DNA from: DATAXI01 sp036266845
GTDB lineage: Bacteria; Verrucomicrobiota; Verrucomicrobiia; Chthoniobacterales; Chthoniobacteraceae
Reading direction: 5' to 3'
DNA length: 9,527 nucleotides
NCBI GenBank assembly: GCA_036266845.1
Contig: DATAXI010000198.1
Span: 1 to 9,527 of the forward strand
Shown here piece by piece: positions 1 through 6,676 of the stretch. The notes beneath the pieces are model-generated. The model had not been told where the DNA came from. It made no database searches and was given only the letters and a program-made list of their open reading frames with translations. Position 1 is the first letter of the stretch, and every line of letters starts with the position of its first letter. Made by a program: the position numbers and the translations under genes.

Positions 1-58
1 ACTCATTGCGCGCGATCCAAAACTCGCCTTGGCGGCTCTTTCGTTGCGGTCGAATCAT
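1..58 (-). CDS. possible transposase N-terminus, cut by the window edge
   Basis: Read on the minus strand, an ATG at 58 opens a frame that stays open to the window edge and gives about 19 residues, MIRPQRKSRQGEFWIARNE. A second in-frame ATG lies at 70. A basic start followed by a G-x-F-W-I-A segment resembles, from memory, the N-terminus of IS1182-like transposases, which often begin with a short basic stretch and then an aromatic-rich 'FWIA/LWVA' segment. The fragment is far too short to be sure. It points the same way as the pilin operon upstream of it. It could equally be random open frame in GC-rich DNA. Confidence 0.3.
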   Translation of the reverse strand, partial: MIRPQRKSRQGEFWIARNE

Positions 59-117
59 GCTGCCCGCCATTCTGCCACCAGCCCCGCCCCTCAGCAATGC
101 CGCTCCGGCTCGACTGG

Positions 118-140
118 GGATTATTTCAACAGGCTGTTAG
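118..140. repeat. possible insertion-sequence end (terminal inverted repeat)
   Basis: The plus strand here reads GGGATTATTTCAACAGGCTG and continues into TTAG, and it contains an 11-base odd palindrome AACAGGCTGTT (129-139). On the minus strand this is a 'CAGCCTGTTGAAATAAT' type sequence lying about 60-80 bases upstream of the possible transposase start at 58. That is a normal distance between an IS end and its transposase gene. 'CTGTTGAAA'-like ends are familiar in several IS groups. The other end is outside the window, so the inverted repeat cannot be matched. Confidence 0.25.
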
Positions 141-167
141 GCTCTTGCCGGAGGGCTCTTGCCAGGG
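140..167. repeat. short tandem duplication, 14-bp unit, two copies
   Basis: Two adjacent copies of a 14-base unit, GGCTCTTGCCGGAG (140-153) and GGCTCTTGCCAGGG (154-167), share 12 of 14 bases, and the first 10 are identical. They lie between the stop codon of the secreted-protein gene (at 180) and the possible insertion-sequence end. No function is evident. The duplication may be replication slippage or a scar of the nearby insertion. Confidence 0.5.
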
Positions 168-179
168 CGCTCGAGCGGG

Positions 180-746
180 CTAGAACCCGTGCATCGAGAG
201 CGCGGCGGTGCGCAAATAGGGATGCAGCTCGTCAAAGTCTTTCCGGAGACAGCCGAGGCGGAATTGCAACTGGACGGCGCCACTCTCGATATAAATGGTG
301 TCCGTGGCAAACGTCTGGCCGTAAGAGGAATAACCGATTGCTATCTCATAACTGCCCCGCCCGCCAAAGTTGATGCCATTCAGGCTTTCTGAAATGACCT
401 GAACATTCTGGGCATCCTTCGGAAGGCCGCGGGTGAGGATGTATTCCCGCATCGCTTTCGCGCGATCCGGAGTCCATAGCGCCGGCGCGTCGATCTTGAC
501 GGCATCGACAGAGAGACTGGCCTCGATCTTATTGGGCGGAAAGAACCGGGTTGGCGTGACCGACCAGTTAAGGGGGGGAATGAATGTGAGTTCCATGCCC
601 GAGACATCCGCTGAAACATACTTGGCGGTGGGCCCGTCCGAGCCCGGCGCGGAGGGATGGAAAATCCACGATATATCGCCGGCGAGCGCGATGGAGCGGG
701 ACAGGAAAAGAGCGGCGAGCGCGGCGGCCGTGGCGGGGTACTTCAT
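180..746 (-). CDS. small secreted protein of unknown function, last gene of pseudopilin operon
   Basis: The gene encodes 188 residues. Residues 1-22 are a typical Sec signal peptide: Lys2, then an Ala/Leu-rich core ending in ALA before GD, so cleavage is likely after Ala22. The mature part (about 166 residues) should be periplasmic or exported. It has a mixed alpha/beta pattern: a hydrophobic strand with 'LNW' near 59, a helix rich in K/R/E around residues 92-105 (PDRAKAMREYI), and a final strand followed by 'FDELHPYLRTAAL'. This ending resembles DcrB/PsbP-like lipid- or stress-associated proteins, but only loosely, and I do not name a family. Its ATG overlaps the upstream stop by one base (TAATG), so translation is coupled to the PilX-like gene. 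A role in assembly, stability or surface display of the pilus-like filament is an inference from operon position. No terminator is obvious after the stop. Confidence 0.8.
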   Translation of the reverse strand: MKYPATAAALAALFLSRSIALAGDISWIFHPSAPGSDGPTAKYVSADVSGMELTFIPPLNWSVTPTRFFPPNKIEASLSVDAVKIDAPALWTPDRAKAMREYILTRGLPKDAQNVQVISESLNGINFGGRGSYEIAIGYSSYGQTFATDTIYIESGAVQLQFRLGCLRKDFDELHPYLRTAALSMHGF

Positions 747-2755
747 TACTGAACAAAATACCGGGAACGGAGATAGCTCACGGAAGTAAATGTCCCGGGC
801 GGAAGACTATCGTAAAAGTTGAGATCGAAGTGCCATTGACGAGTAGGAGCCTGGTAATAAGCGCCGGTGTTCTGCCAGACGCCGGTGGCCTGTTTGGAGT
901 TGTAGAGTTCCTCCATGGAGCCGTAATAAGTCAACGTCTTGCCGCTCCAGTTTTCAAGGAGACGGATGAAATTCTCCGCGCCGCCGCTATAAGTAAACGT
1001 CTGGCCCGAGCCGCCAAGGGCGGAAGTGACGATTCCCGAAAGGAAGGCCGCATTGACCGTGGTGCTGGCCGCGGTGGGAATGCTGCTGGGGGCGGTGGAT
1101 GAGTTGGACCAATTGCTGGAGAGCACGGTGACGGAATCGGCCATGATGGCAGAGGGCGCCCAGGGGTAACCCGAGACCTGCGGGTTGCCGGTGCTGCTGT
1201 TATTGGATGGCACGGTGGTACCGGTGCCGCCGGTGTTGTAATCGCCCACGACATAGACCGGGTTTTCGCTCGCGATCGTCAGGCCGTTGGCGGGGATCTG
1301 GGAGCCATTGATCAACTGGATGCCGACCGCGGCGGGACCGGTCTGGTTATCCGGGGCAACCCCATTGCCGGTGGCGGTGTAAGAGGTGTCGTAGATATAG
1401 ACGATGTTATAGGGACTGGCGTCGAGCGCGCCGCCGCTACTGAGCGCGGAGTAAATCTTGCTGAGGTCGAGTTGGACGATATTGACCGTCGATTGTTCCC
1501 GTGCGTCGTACAACTGGATGGGCTTTGTGGTTACCGTGACCTGGTGCTTGCTATTGGTGCTTGATACCGAGGTGGTCGCGGTGATGGCGTTGGTAAATGT
1601 GGTGTAAATCGCCTTGCCCACGGTATCGGAGGTAGTCGCGGTGACCGGGGTGCCGCTGGCATAGTTGGTGGCGCCTTCGTAGATGGAAACGACGGGGGCG
1701 GAAGGATTGCTGGAATTAATCTGAACGATGATGCCGGCTTGGTCGAAGATGCGCTCCGAGGGATCATTCACATTGGTGGAGGCGAGAGGATCGCTGTAGG
1801 AGGAGTTTGGCACGTCGATAATCTCATGATAACCGTCCGCCGCGTTGGGATTGCTGGAATTGGCCGTAAGAAGAGATGCGTTTTCCGGCGTCAGCGGCGG
1901 GGAGTAGGATGCCTCCGGAACGCCGCTGCCGAATGTGGGCGGATAAGCCGTCCCGGAGTGGGAGTGATCATTGGGAGACCATGCGCCATTGGGGTCCCAG
2001 GTGCCGGCGAAGGAAACCGGCGCGTTGAAGGTGAGCGGCTCGCCGGAGCCGTTACCGCCGGTGTAGAGATTCCCGTTGGTTTCCACCGCGCCGTTGAGCA
2101 CGAGATTGGCGCCGGGATTGATTTCCAAATCGTCATTGTAAGCGATGGCATAGAGCCAGGGCGAGCTATAAGCCTTTTGAAAGACCCGGGATACGGTGAC
2201 ACTGTTGGTGCTGGAGGTGGAGCCGCTGCCCCCTTCGTTGCCGGAGCTTTTGAGCGAGCTATATTCCACCCTGGCGGTCGCGAGGTAATCATAAGTCACG
2301 AGGTTTGGACCGCCGGCTTGCGAAGGAACCGGCGTGCCGGAAAGAATCGGAGTCATGGTCGGGTCCGTCGAGTTGAGCGCGGCGACGGAATCGCTCAAGA
2401 CCGGGTTGGGCGCGGTAAGAAAGCCGGCGCCGTTGGTCGCCGTTTGAAGAACGGCGGTGAAAGTGGGAGCCGAGAGCGCGGCATTGATCGTGGAGGCGGG
2501 AAGGGTGACATTGCCTTGAGCCTCGCAGGTGGCGCGCCACTGGACGTAGGTGCGCTCCAATACCCCGTTGGCCGCGGAGATGGCCTGGCGGCGCGCATTG
2601 TTGCGCTGTGCGAACCGGTAGGACTGGAGGGTGTATTCCACTGCCCCGCCCACGCAGGCGGCAAGGACAAGGATGACGATGAGCGACAGGATGAGAGTCG
2701 AGCCGCGGGTGTCAGCCGGCGGTTGATTTCTAATACTCGACGGTAAGTTGCGCAT
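746..2755 (-). CDS. PilX/GspK-like minor pilin with large extracellular beta-rich domain
   Basis: With the ATG at 2755 the protein has 669 residues. An in-frame start at 2797 would add 14 residues but lies deeper in the upstream gene. A GAGG (plus strand 2765-2768) sits 9 bases before the 2755 start and supports it. Residues 17-40 (RGSTLILSL, then a long hydrophobic helix) match a PilX_N-type prepilin signal: Gly18 before the helix, and no Glu at +5. That lack is typical of GspK/PilX tip subunits. After the helix comes an alpha segment rich in R, Q and A, then several hundred residues rich in Ser, Thr, Asn and Gly. Around residue 200 'LEINPGANLVLNGAVETNG' suggests a beta-helix of the kind seen in large PilX-like proteins. 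The end carries 'WHFDLNFYDSLPPGTF'. It should be a filament tip or surface-exposed minor subunit. The start overlaps the PilW-like gene by about 26 bases. Confidence 0.85.
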   Translation of the reverse strand: MRNLPSSIRNQPPADTRGSTLILSLIVILVLAACVGGAVEYTLQSYRFAQRNNARRQAISAANGVLERTYVQWRATCEAQGNVTLPASTINAALSAPTFTAVLQTATNGAGFLTAPNPVLSDSVAALNSTDPTMTPILSGTPVPSQAGGPNLVTYDYLATARVEYSSLKSSGNEGGSGSTSSTNSVTVSRVFQKAYSSPWLYAIAYNDDLEINPGANLVLNGAVETNGNLYTGGNGSGEPLTFNAPVSFAGTWDPNGAWSPNDHSHSGTAYPPTFGSGVPEASYSPPLTPENASLLTANSSNPNAADGYHEIIDVPNSSYSDPLASTNVNDPSERIFDQAGIIVQINSSNPSAPVVSIYEGATNYASGTPVTATTSDTVGKAIYTTFTNAITATTSVSSTNSKHQVTVTTKPIQLYDAREQSTVNIVQLDLSKIYSALSSGGALDASPYNIVYIYDTSYTATGNGVAPDNQTGPAAVGIQLINGSQIPANGLTIASENPVYVVGDYNTGGTGTTVPSNNSSTGNPQVSGYPWAPSAIMADSVTVLSSNWSNSSTAPSSIPTAASTTVNAAFLSGIVTSALGGSGQTFTYSGGAENFIRLLENWSGKTLTYYGSMEELYNSKQATGVWQNTGAYYQAPTRQWHFDLNFYDSLPPGTFTSVSYLRSRYFVQ

Positions 2756-3650
2756 AATGGGATACCTCAAGCGTGAACGGGGTTGTAGCGCCGACAAACG
2801 AGTAGCCGCCGGAAGTGGCGGGACCGGAGCCTTGCAATTTGCCCAGATTGGTGGAAGTGGGGTCCACCGCCGTGAAGTTGATGGTGGAAATGAAGGCGGT
2901 ATCCGCGGAGCCGTTGGCGCTGCCCGTGGTAAAGGGGGAGGGATTGGTCAGGCCATAGGCAAGGACCGTGCTGGTATAGGCTCCGGCGGAATTGAGGACG
3001 CTTTTGACCAGCTCGTAATTATAGCTGCCCTGCTGGACCTGGTATTTGACCGGGCTGGTGATGAAGCACGCCACATTCATCTTCGAGGCCGGAGTGACCG
3101 TCAGATTGGTCAGATTGATCTGCATCCCGAGGCTGCCAGAGATGCCGAGCGTATATACCGTGGGACTGGAGGTGGAAAGCGACACCGAGGTGATCTGTTT
3201 CTCGAGCAGCACCGTCGGCGTCGCCTGGATGTGGACCGTTTCCCCGACGATGGGCGTGTAACCTCCCGAGCTGGTGCCGGTCTCCACCTGAACGCTGGTG
3301 TTTGTCGGGTAGAGATAATTCGTGCCGGAAGTGACGTAAATACTGAACGGACCGCCGGCGTAGGACTGGAAGTAAATGCCCGACGCGGAGCCGCTGACCG
3401 TGGGAGAAACGGTGCCGGATGAGAGGATGAACTCCGGGGTGGAGACCGCGGCATTCAAATCGTTCTTCATTTCCAGCAGCCCCGCCTGGCCCTGGACGGC
3501 GGAGACGTTGATCGCGCTGTTTTTACTAAAAAGGATCATCCCGGTGCGGGAGAGCTCGACCACGACAATGCCCGCGAGTGCGACAATCGCGATGGAGACC
3601 ATGATTTCCGTCAACGTGAATGCCTTGAGGGATGAAGAACGGTGGGTCAT
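2730..3650 (-). CDS. PilW/GspJ-like prepilin-type minor pseudopilin
   Basis: The protein has 306 residues. The N-terminus is a class III prepilin signal: basic leader (residues 1-9, MTHRSSSLK), Ala10 then FTLTE, with Glu at +5 (residue 15) and a hydrophobic helix over residues 16-33. Prepilin peptidase would cut between Ala10 and Phe11 and methylate the Phe. Most family members have Gly at -1, so Ala is a tolerated but uncommon variant. The body (residues 45-306) is rich in Ser, Thr, Gly and beta-prone stretches. The length suits the larger minor pilins PilW/GspJ. Its ATG overlaps the stop of the PilV-like gene in an ATGA arrangement, a classic sign of coupled translation. It probably forms part of the filament's initiating complex with its two operon partners. 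Exact subfamily is uncertain because these proteins diverge fast outside the N-terminus. Confidence 0.88.
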   Translation of the reverse strand: MTHRSSSLKAFTLTEIMVSIAIVALAGIVVVELSRTGMILFSKNSAINVSAVQGQAGLLEMKNDLNAAVSTPEFILSSGTVSPTVSGSASGIYFQSYAGGPFSIYVTSGTNYLYPTNTSVQVETGTSSGGYTPIVGETVHIQATPTVLLEKQITSVSLSTSSPTVYTLGISGSLGMQINLTNLTVTPASKMNVACFITSPVKYQVQQGSYNYELVKSVLNSAGAYTSTVLAYGLTNPSPFTTGSANGSADTAFISTINFTAVDPTSTNLGKLQGSGPATSGGYSFVGATTPFTLEVSHYAQLTVEY

Positions 3651-4114
3651 TGATCGCTTCCTCTTACGGTGCTTGCCGAGACGGTGTAGAGATGGCTCCG
3701 GTAAGTATAGGTGACCGTCACCACGTACTGGTAGGCGTACTCATTTGCGCTGCTGCTGCTGATATTGCTGCCGGTGCAACTGACCGTTCCAGTCACAATG
3801 GTGCTATTGGTGGCGGGGTCCACGTAAAGCGGGGTGGCATAGGTGGTGCCGGAGAGCGTGAGTTCCGCCGGGACCGCCATGCTGCTGTTCTCCGGGACGA
3901 AGGGGCTCACCATCTGGATGCGGTCGATGTAGCTCTGGACCAAGAACTCCGCGGCGGCATAAAGCCGGGCGGTGGATGCCACGCGGTTAATCTGGGCGAA
4001 GGCCATGAGGATGGACGAAGCCGTGATGGCCAGGACCATGAGCGCGATGAGCACCTCGACCAGCGTCATGCCCGCCAAACGGGACAGCGTTCGCAAATTT
4101 GTTGGCGACTTCAT
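3647..4114 (-). CDS. PilV/GspI-like prepilin-type minor pseudopilin, first gene of the operon
   Basis: With the ATG at 4114 the protein has 155 residues. The open frame extends upstream to 4210, but that part is Arg/Cys/Pro-rich and unlike a prepilin leader, so the 4114 start is preferred. Residues 1-15 are a basic leader ending in Gly15, followed by MTLVE with Glu at +5 (residue 20) and a hydrophobic helix over residues 21-38. This is the PilV/GspI pattern (G, then MTLVEVLIAL). The globular part has an amphipathic helix (RLYAAAEFLVQSYIDRIQ) and then beta strands rich in Thr, Val and Tyr. The leader should be cut by a prepilin peptidase, which is not encoded here. A weak AAGG-type ribosome site precedes the start. 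It heads the minus-strand operon, and any promoter must lie in the 331-bp divergent region. Confidence 0.88.
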   Translation of the reverse strand: MKSPTNLRTLSRLAGMTLVEVLIALMVLAITASSILMAFAQINRVASTARLYAAAEFLVQSYIDRIQMVSPFVPENSSMAVPAELTLSGTTYATPLYVDPATNSTIVTGTVSCTGSNISSSSANEYAYQYVVTVTYTYRSHLYTVSASTVRGSDQ

Positions 4115-4445
4115 GAAACTCGGGAGCCTTACAAGGTTGAAAAAGCGTTGGGGTCTTCCGGGCGGAGAACACCAGCGGGCGTAGTCCATGCGGCGGCAGC
4201 AACCACCCATGGGGGTGCGGAATGGTCATGTGAACCATGGATGCCAGCGCGTTTGGTCATATCTTCCTGAACCAAGCAAAATGCATGCCCCGATAGAGAA
4301 GAGCCGGGGCCGGGGGGCGTAATCAGAATATCCCTTGGCGATATTGTCGTGGAGCCCGCGACAAATGGTCCTGACGGTTCCGACATTATTTGACCGCGCC
4401 CGTTCCGTGGTCCCGGCAACGGGGCTGCTTGTAGGAGGAGGTATT
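4115..4445. promoter_or_regulatory. divergent intergenic region holding promoters for both pilin units
   Basis: This 331-base stretch separates the minus-strand pseudopilin operon from the plus-strand pilin gene and must hold, or lie close to, both promoters. I see no convincing sigma-70 pair and no sigma-54 GG/GC pair on either strand. Two dyads stand out: CACCCATGGGGGTG (4204-4217) and ATGGTCATGTGAACCAT (4222-4238, imperfect by one base). They are close together and could be an operator. Open frames through this stretch on both strands are composed like random GC-rich sequence, and I count none as a gene. Confidence 0.4.
4433..4441 (+). promoter_or_regulatory. strong Shine-Dalgarno site of the pilin gene
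   Basis: AGGAGGAGG ends 4 bases before the ATG at 4446, and its first AGGAGG lies 7 bases before it. It fixes the pilin start at 4446 rather than at 4335, where the same frame also opens. It is the strongest ribosome site in the window, which fits a highly expressed major subunit. Confidence 0.85.
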
Positions 4446-4838
4446 ATGACCATCATCCCTTCTACCCGCCGCGGCTTTACGCTTGTGGAAATCATGATCG
4501 TAGTTGCGATCATCGCGCTGCTGGCTTCCATCGCCGTGCCGAACTTCCTCCGGGCGCGCAAGCGCTCCCAGGCGGTCCGCATCCTGGAGGACCTGCGAAT
4601 CCTCGATTCCTCGATGGACGAATATGCCATCGACAACAACAAGAGCACCGGCTCCAAGACCAACTTTACCGATCTGAAGGCCTATATCAAAACGGGCAGC
4701 GTCCTCTACACCACGGGCGACGATATCTTTGGAGACAGTTACGGCCCGTTTACCGTGGATAGCGTCCCGCAGGTGCCGACGGCAGCCTACCGCACGCTCT
4801 CCGACGTTGCGCCGTACACCTTCTGGTCCCCTTATTGA
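4446..4838 (+). CDS. major pilin / GspG-like pseudopilin
   Basis: The protein has 130 residues. Residues 1-10 form a short basic leader ending in Gly10. Phe11-Thr-Leu-Val-Glu15 and the helix to about residue 34 (IMIVVAIIALLASIAVPNFL) are a textbook type IV pilin/type II pseudopilin N-terminus: cut after Gly10, methylation on Phe11, Glu at +5, Pro32 in the helix. The rest is a helix (RSQAVRILEDLRILDSSMDEYAIDN) and a small C-terminal domain with 'DIFGDSYGPFTVD', which recalls the GspG-type Asp-rich loop (D-x-x-G-x-x-Y). There is no cysteine pair. It resembles the solo short pilins that are numerous in Verrucomicrobiota. It would polymerise into a filament, with the divergently encoded PilV/W/X-like proteins as possible tip subunits. 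No assembly ATPase, platform protein or secretin gene is present, so these must act from elsewhere. Confidence 0.9.
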   Translation: MTIIPSTRRGFTLVEIMIVVAIIALLASIAVPNFLRARKRSQAVRILEDLRILDSSMDEYAIDNNKSTGSKTNFTDLKAYIKTGSVLYTTGDDIFGDSYGPFTVDSVPQVPTAAYRTLSDVAPYTFWSPY

Positions 4839-4891
4839 GACGAGCCCCCTTTTGCGATGGCCCCGGCGGCGCGTTCCGCTATGCTGCGGGC

Positions 4892-5092
4892 GTGAGCAAC
4901 CAGACCGTCCTCAAACTGCTCTTTGAACTGCGGGCCGTACTCGACCGAATAGGAGAGACGGATTCCAGCATCGAGGAAGCCATGGTCCACGATGTGGACC
5001 GCGCCAAGCAACTGGCCGATGCGTGCATTACGCAGATTACCCGCGGTGAATCGCTCTCTCCCGCGGAGGCCGAGGACGAGGAGGACGAGTAG
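4892..5092 (+). CDS. small acidic protein of unknown function
   Basis: With a GTG start at 4892 the protein has 66 residues. A TTG at 4835, overlapping the pilin stop, would give 85 residues, but the extra N-terminus is Arg/Gly/Pro-rich and looks non-coding. There is no clear Shine-Dalgarno before either start. Residues 4-48 look like one or two amphipathic helices (LKLLFELRAVLDRI, then EEAMVHDVDRAKQLADACITQI), and the C-terminus is strongly acidic (EAEDEEDE). The helix pattern, with R-I/L-x, 'SIEEA' and 'AKxLxxxC', faintly resembles the small subunit of exodeoxyribonuclease VII (XseB), but key positions are weak and no xseA is nearby, so I do not assign it. The stop is 11 bases before the HtrA gene, suggesting co-transcription with it. 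Confidence 0.6.
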   Translation: MSNQTVLKLLFELRAVLDRIGETDSSIEEAMVHDVDRAKQLADACITQITRGESLSPAEAEDEEDE

Positions 5093-5103
5093 ATGTCCGG
5101 TCA

Positions 5104-6579
5104 ATGAGGCGTTTTATACTCTTCGTCCTGGTCGTCGCGCTGTGCGTCTATGGACTCTACCGGTGGACGGAACGGCGAAATGCGGATGAATTTCCCGAGC
5201 AATTCACTCCCGCGGCGGGACCCAAGCTGACGGGCAAGGATGTGGAAATCCTCCAGGCGATGGAGGATGAGTACACGCGGCTGGTGCAGGTGGTGGTGCC
5301 TTCCGTGGTGAGCATTACCGCCACCAAGCGGGTGGAGGCGCCGGCGGTGGAGGATCCGTTCGAGCTGTTCTTCGGCCGCCGATTTGCCAGACCCCGGCAG
5401 ACCGAAGAGATGCGGTCGCTCGGCTCCGGCGTCATTGTCTCCCGGGAGGGGCACATTGTGACCAATCAGCATGTGGTGGCGGATGTGGACGAGGTGCGTG
5501 TGCGGCTGTCCAACGGCCAGGAAGCGGCCGCCCGCATCATCGGGGCGGACCCTGTGACGGACATCGCGGTCCTGAAGGTGACCGGCCTGAAAGTGACGCC
5601 GCTGGCTTTCATCCCGGACTCCGACAAGGTGAAAGTGGGCCAGCGGGTGATCGCGGTGGGAAACCCCTTTGGGTTCGATGAGACCGTGACGCAGGGCATC
5701 ATCAGCGCCAAGGGCCGCGCGATGGAGGATAGCGCGAACGATTTCTTCCAAACCGATGCCGCCATCAACCCCGGCAACTCCGGCGGGCCGCTGGTGGACC
5801 TGCACGGGGAAATTATCGGGATCAACGCCGCCATCTACGCGGGGCAGGGCGGCTCCGGGAGCTGGCAGGGCCTCGGTTTTGCCATCCCGGCCAATACGGC
5901 CCGGCGGGCGCTGGAGGCGATTATCAAGACGGGGCATGTGCCCCATGGCTACCTGGGGGTGAATGTGCTGAGCCCGGAGTTGCTCGCGCGCATGGGGCTG
6001 CCGCAAATCGATGGCGCTTATGTGAATGGAATCGTCGGCGGCTCCCCGGCGGAAGCCGCGGGCATCCAGAAGGGGGATATCATCACCGCCATCGGCCAGC
6101 ATCCCATCCATAGTTTCTCCGAGCTTCGCGCCCAGGTCGCGAACGTGCCCTCGGGCACGGACGTGCCCATCTCGATCCAGCGGGATAACCAGACGCTCAC
6201 CCTCACGGCCCGGATTACCGATCAGCCCGCCAATCCCACCGGGAACTCCGCGCCGCAACCCCCGCAACAGCCCCAGCCTTCCGCAACCCAGGCGCCGCTC
6301 CCGAGCCTGCTGGCCGGCGTCCACGTCATGGAAATCCCCCCCGACCACGAGGAGGACCTGCCGCCCAATGCCCACGGCGTCATGGTATCCGACGTCGATG
6401 CCGGAACGCCGGCGGCCGGCGCGTTGCAGCAGAGCGATGTGATCGAGGAAATCGACCGGGTGCCCATCCACTCCGTCCCCGAGTACAATGCCACAGCCTC
6501 CGCGGCGACCGGAGCGCGCATCCTGCTTTCCATCTGCCGCGAACGGCGCCGATCCTTCGCGGTGATCACCGCGCATTGA
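5104..6579 (+). CDS. HtrA/Deg-family periplasmic serine protease with two PDZ domains
   Basis: The protein has 491 residues. Residues 4-19 are an N-terminal hydrophobic segment preceded by two Arg, with no AxA site or lipobox, so it is probably a membrane anchor facing the periplasm. The trypsin-like domain covers about 48-270. The catalytic triad is His123 (in TNQHVV), Asp153 (in DPVTDIAVLKV) and Ser226 (in GNSGGPL), all intact. 'EDPFELFFGRRF' (83-94) is the family's LA-loop region. PDZ1 is about 281-372 and PDZ2 about 401-491, joined by a Pro/Gln-rich linker (374-400). This matches DegP/DegQ/MucD: quality control of misfolded envelope proteins, by protease and chaperone activity. Placement beside pilin genes suggests it may help clear misfolded pilins, but HtrA genes occur in many contexts. 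It probably shares a transcript with the small acidic gene, and a terminator follows the stop. Confidence 0.95.
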   Translation: MRRFILFVLVVALCVYGLYRWTERRNADEFPEQFTPAAGPKLTGKDVEILQAMEDEYTRLVQVVVPSVVSITATKRVEAPAVEDPFELFFGRRFARPRQTEEMRSLGSGVIVSREGHIVTNQHVVADVDEVRVRLSNGQEAAARIIGADPVTDIAVLKVTGLKVTPLAFIPDSDKVKVGQRVIAVGNPFGFDETVTQGIISAKGRAMEDSANDFFQTDAAINPGNSGGPLVDLHGEIIGINAAIYAGQGGSGSWQGLGFAIPANTARRALEAIIKTGHVPHGYLGVNVLSPELLARMGLPQIDGAYVNGIVGGSPAEAAGIQKGDIITAIGQHPIHSFSELRAQVANVPSGTDVPISIQRDNQTLTLTARITDQPANPTGNSAPQPPQQPQPSATQAPLPSLLAGVHVMEIPPDHEEDLPPNAHGVMVSDVDAGTPAAGALQQSDVIEEIDRVPIHSVPEYNATASAATGARILLSICRERRRSFAVITAH

Positions 6580-6591
6580 CCCGGAAAGCAT

Positions 6592-6622
6592 GGGAAAATC
6601 GGGCGCAACCGGCGATTTTCCC
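6592..6622 (+). terminator. hairpin terminator after the HtrA gene
   Basis: GGGAAAATCG (6592-6601) and CGATTTTCCC (6613-6622) form a perfect 10-base-pair stem with an 11-base loop. A pyrimidine-rich run (TCTCTTTGCCC) follows. It starts 13 bases after the HtrA stop. It argues that the UbiA gene is transcribed from its own promoter and starts after this hairpin, not at the ATG at 6590 that is also in frame. Confidence 0.75.
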
Positions 6623-6676
6623 TCTCTTTGCCCTTGTGCGGCAATGGCTCCGCAGCAAGATTTCCTCCCCCGCCCC

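Noticed and set aside
1739..2746. A 335-residue open frame on the plus strand inside the PilX-like gene.
   Set aside because: It is antisense to the PilX-like gene, Gly/Arg-rich, and has no family pattern or ribosome site, while the minus-strand reading has a prepilin-like helix and coupled neighbours.
4335..4380. A possible sigma-54 promoter (TTGGCG...TTGTCG) upstream of the pilin gene, as in some pilA genes.
   Set aside because: The GG and GC elements are not at the required spacing, and the -12 GC is missing.
5093..5107. A four-codon mini-frame (ATG TCC GGT CAA TGA) overlapping the HtrA start in an ATGA arrangement.
   Set aside because: It could act in termination-reinitiation, but such a short frame is likely by chance and only a weak GAGGACGAG precedes it.
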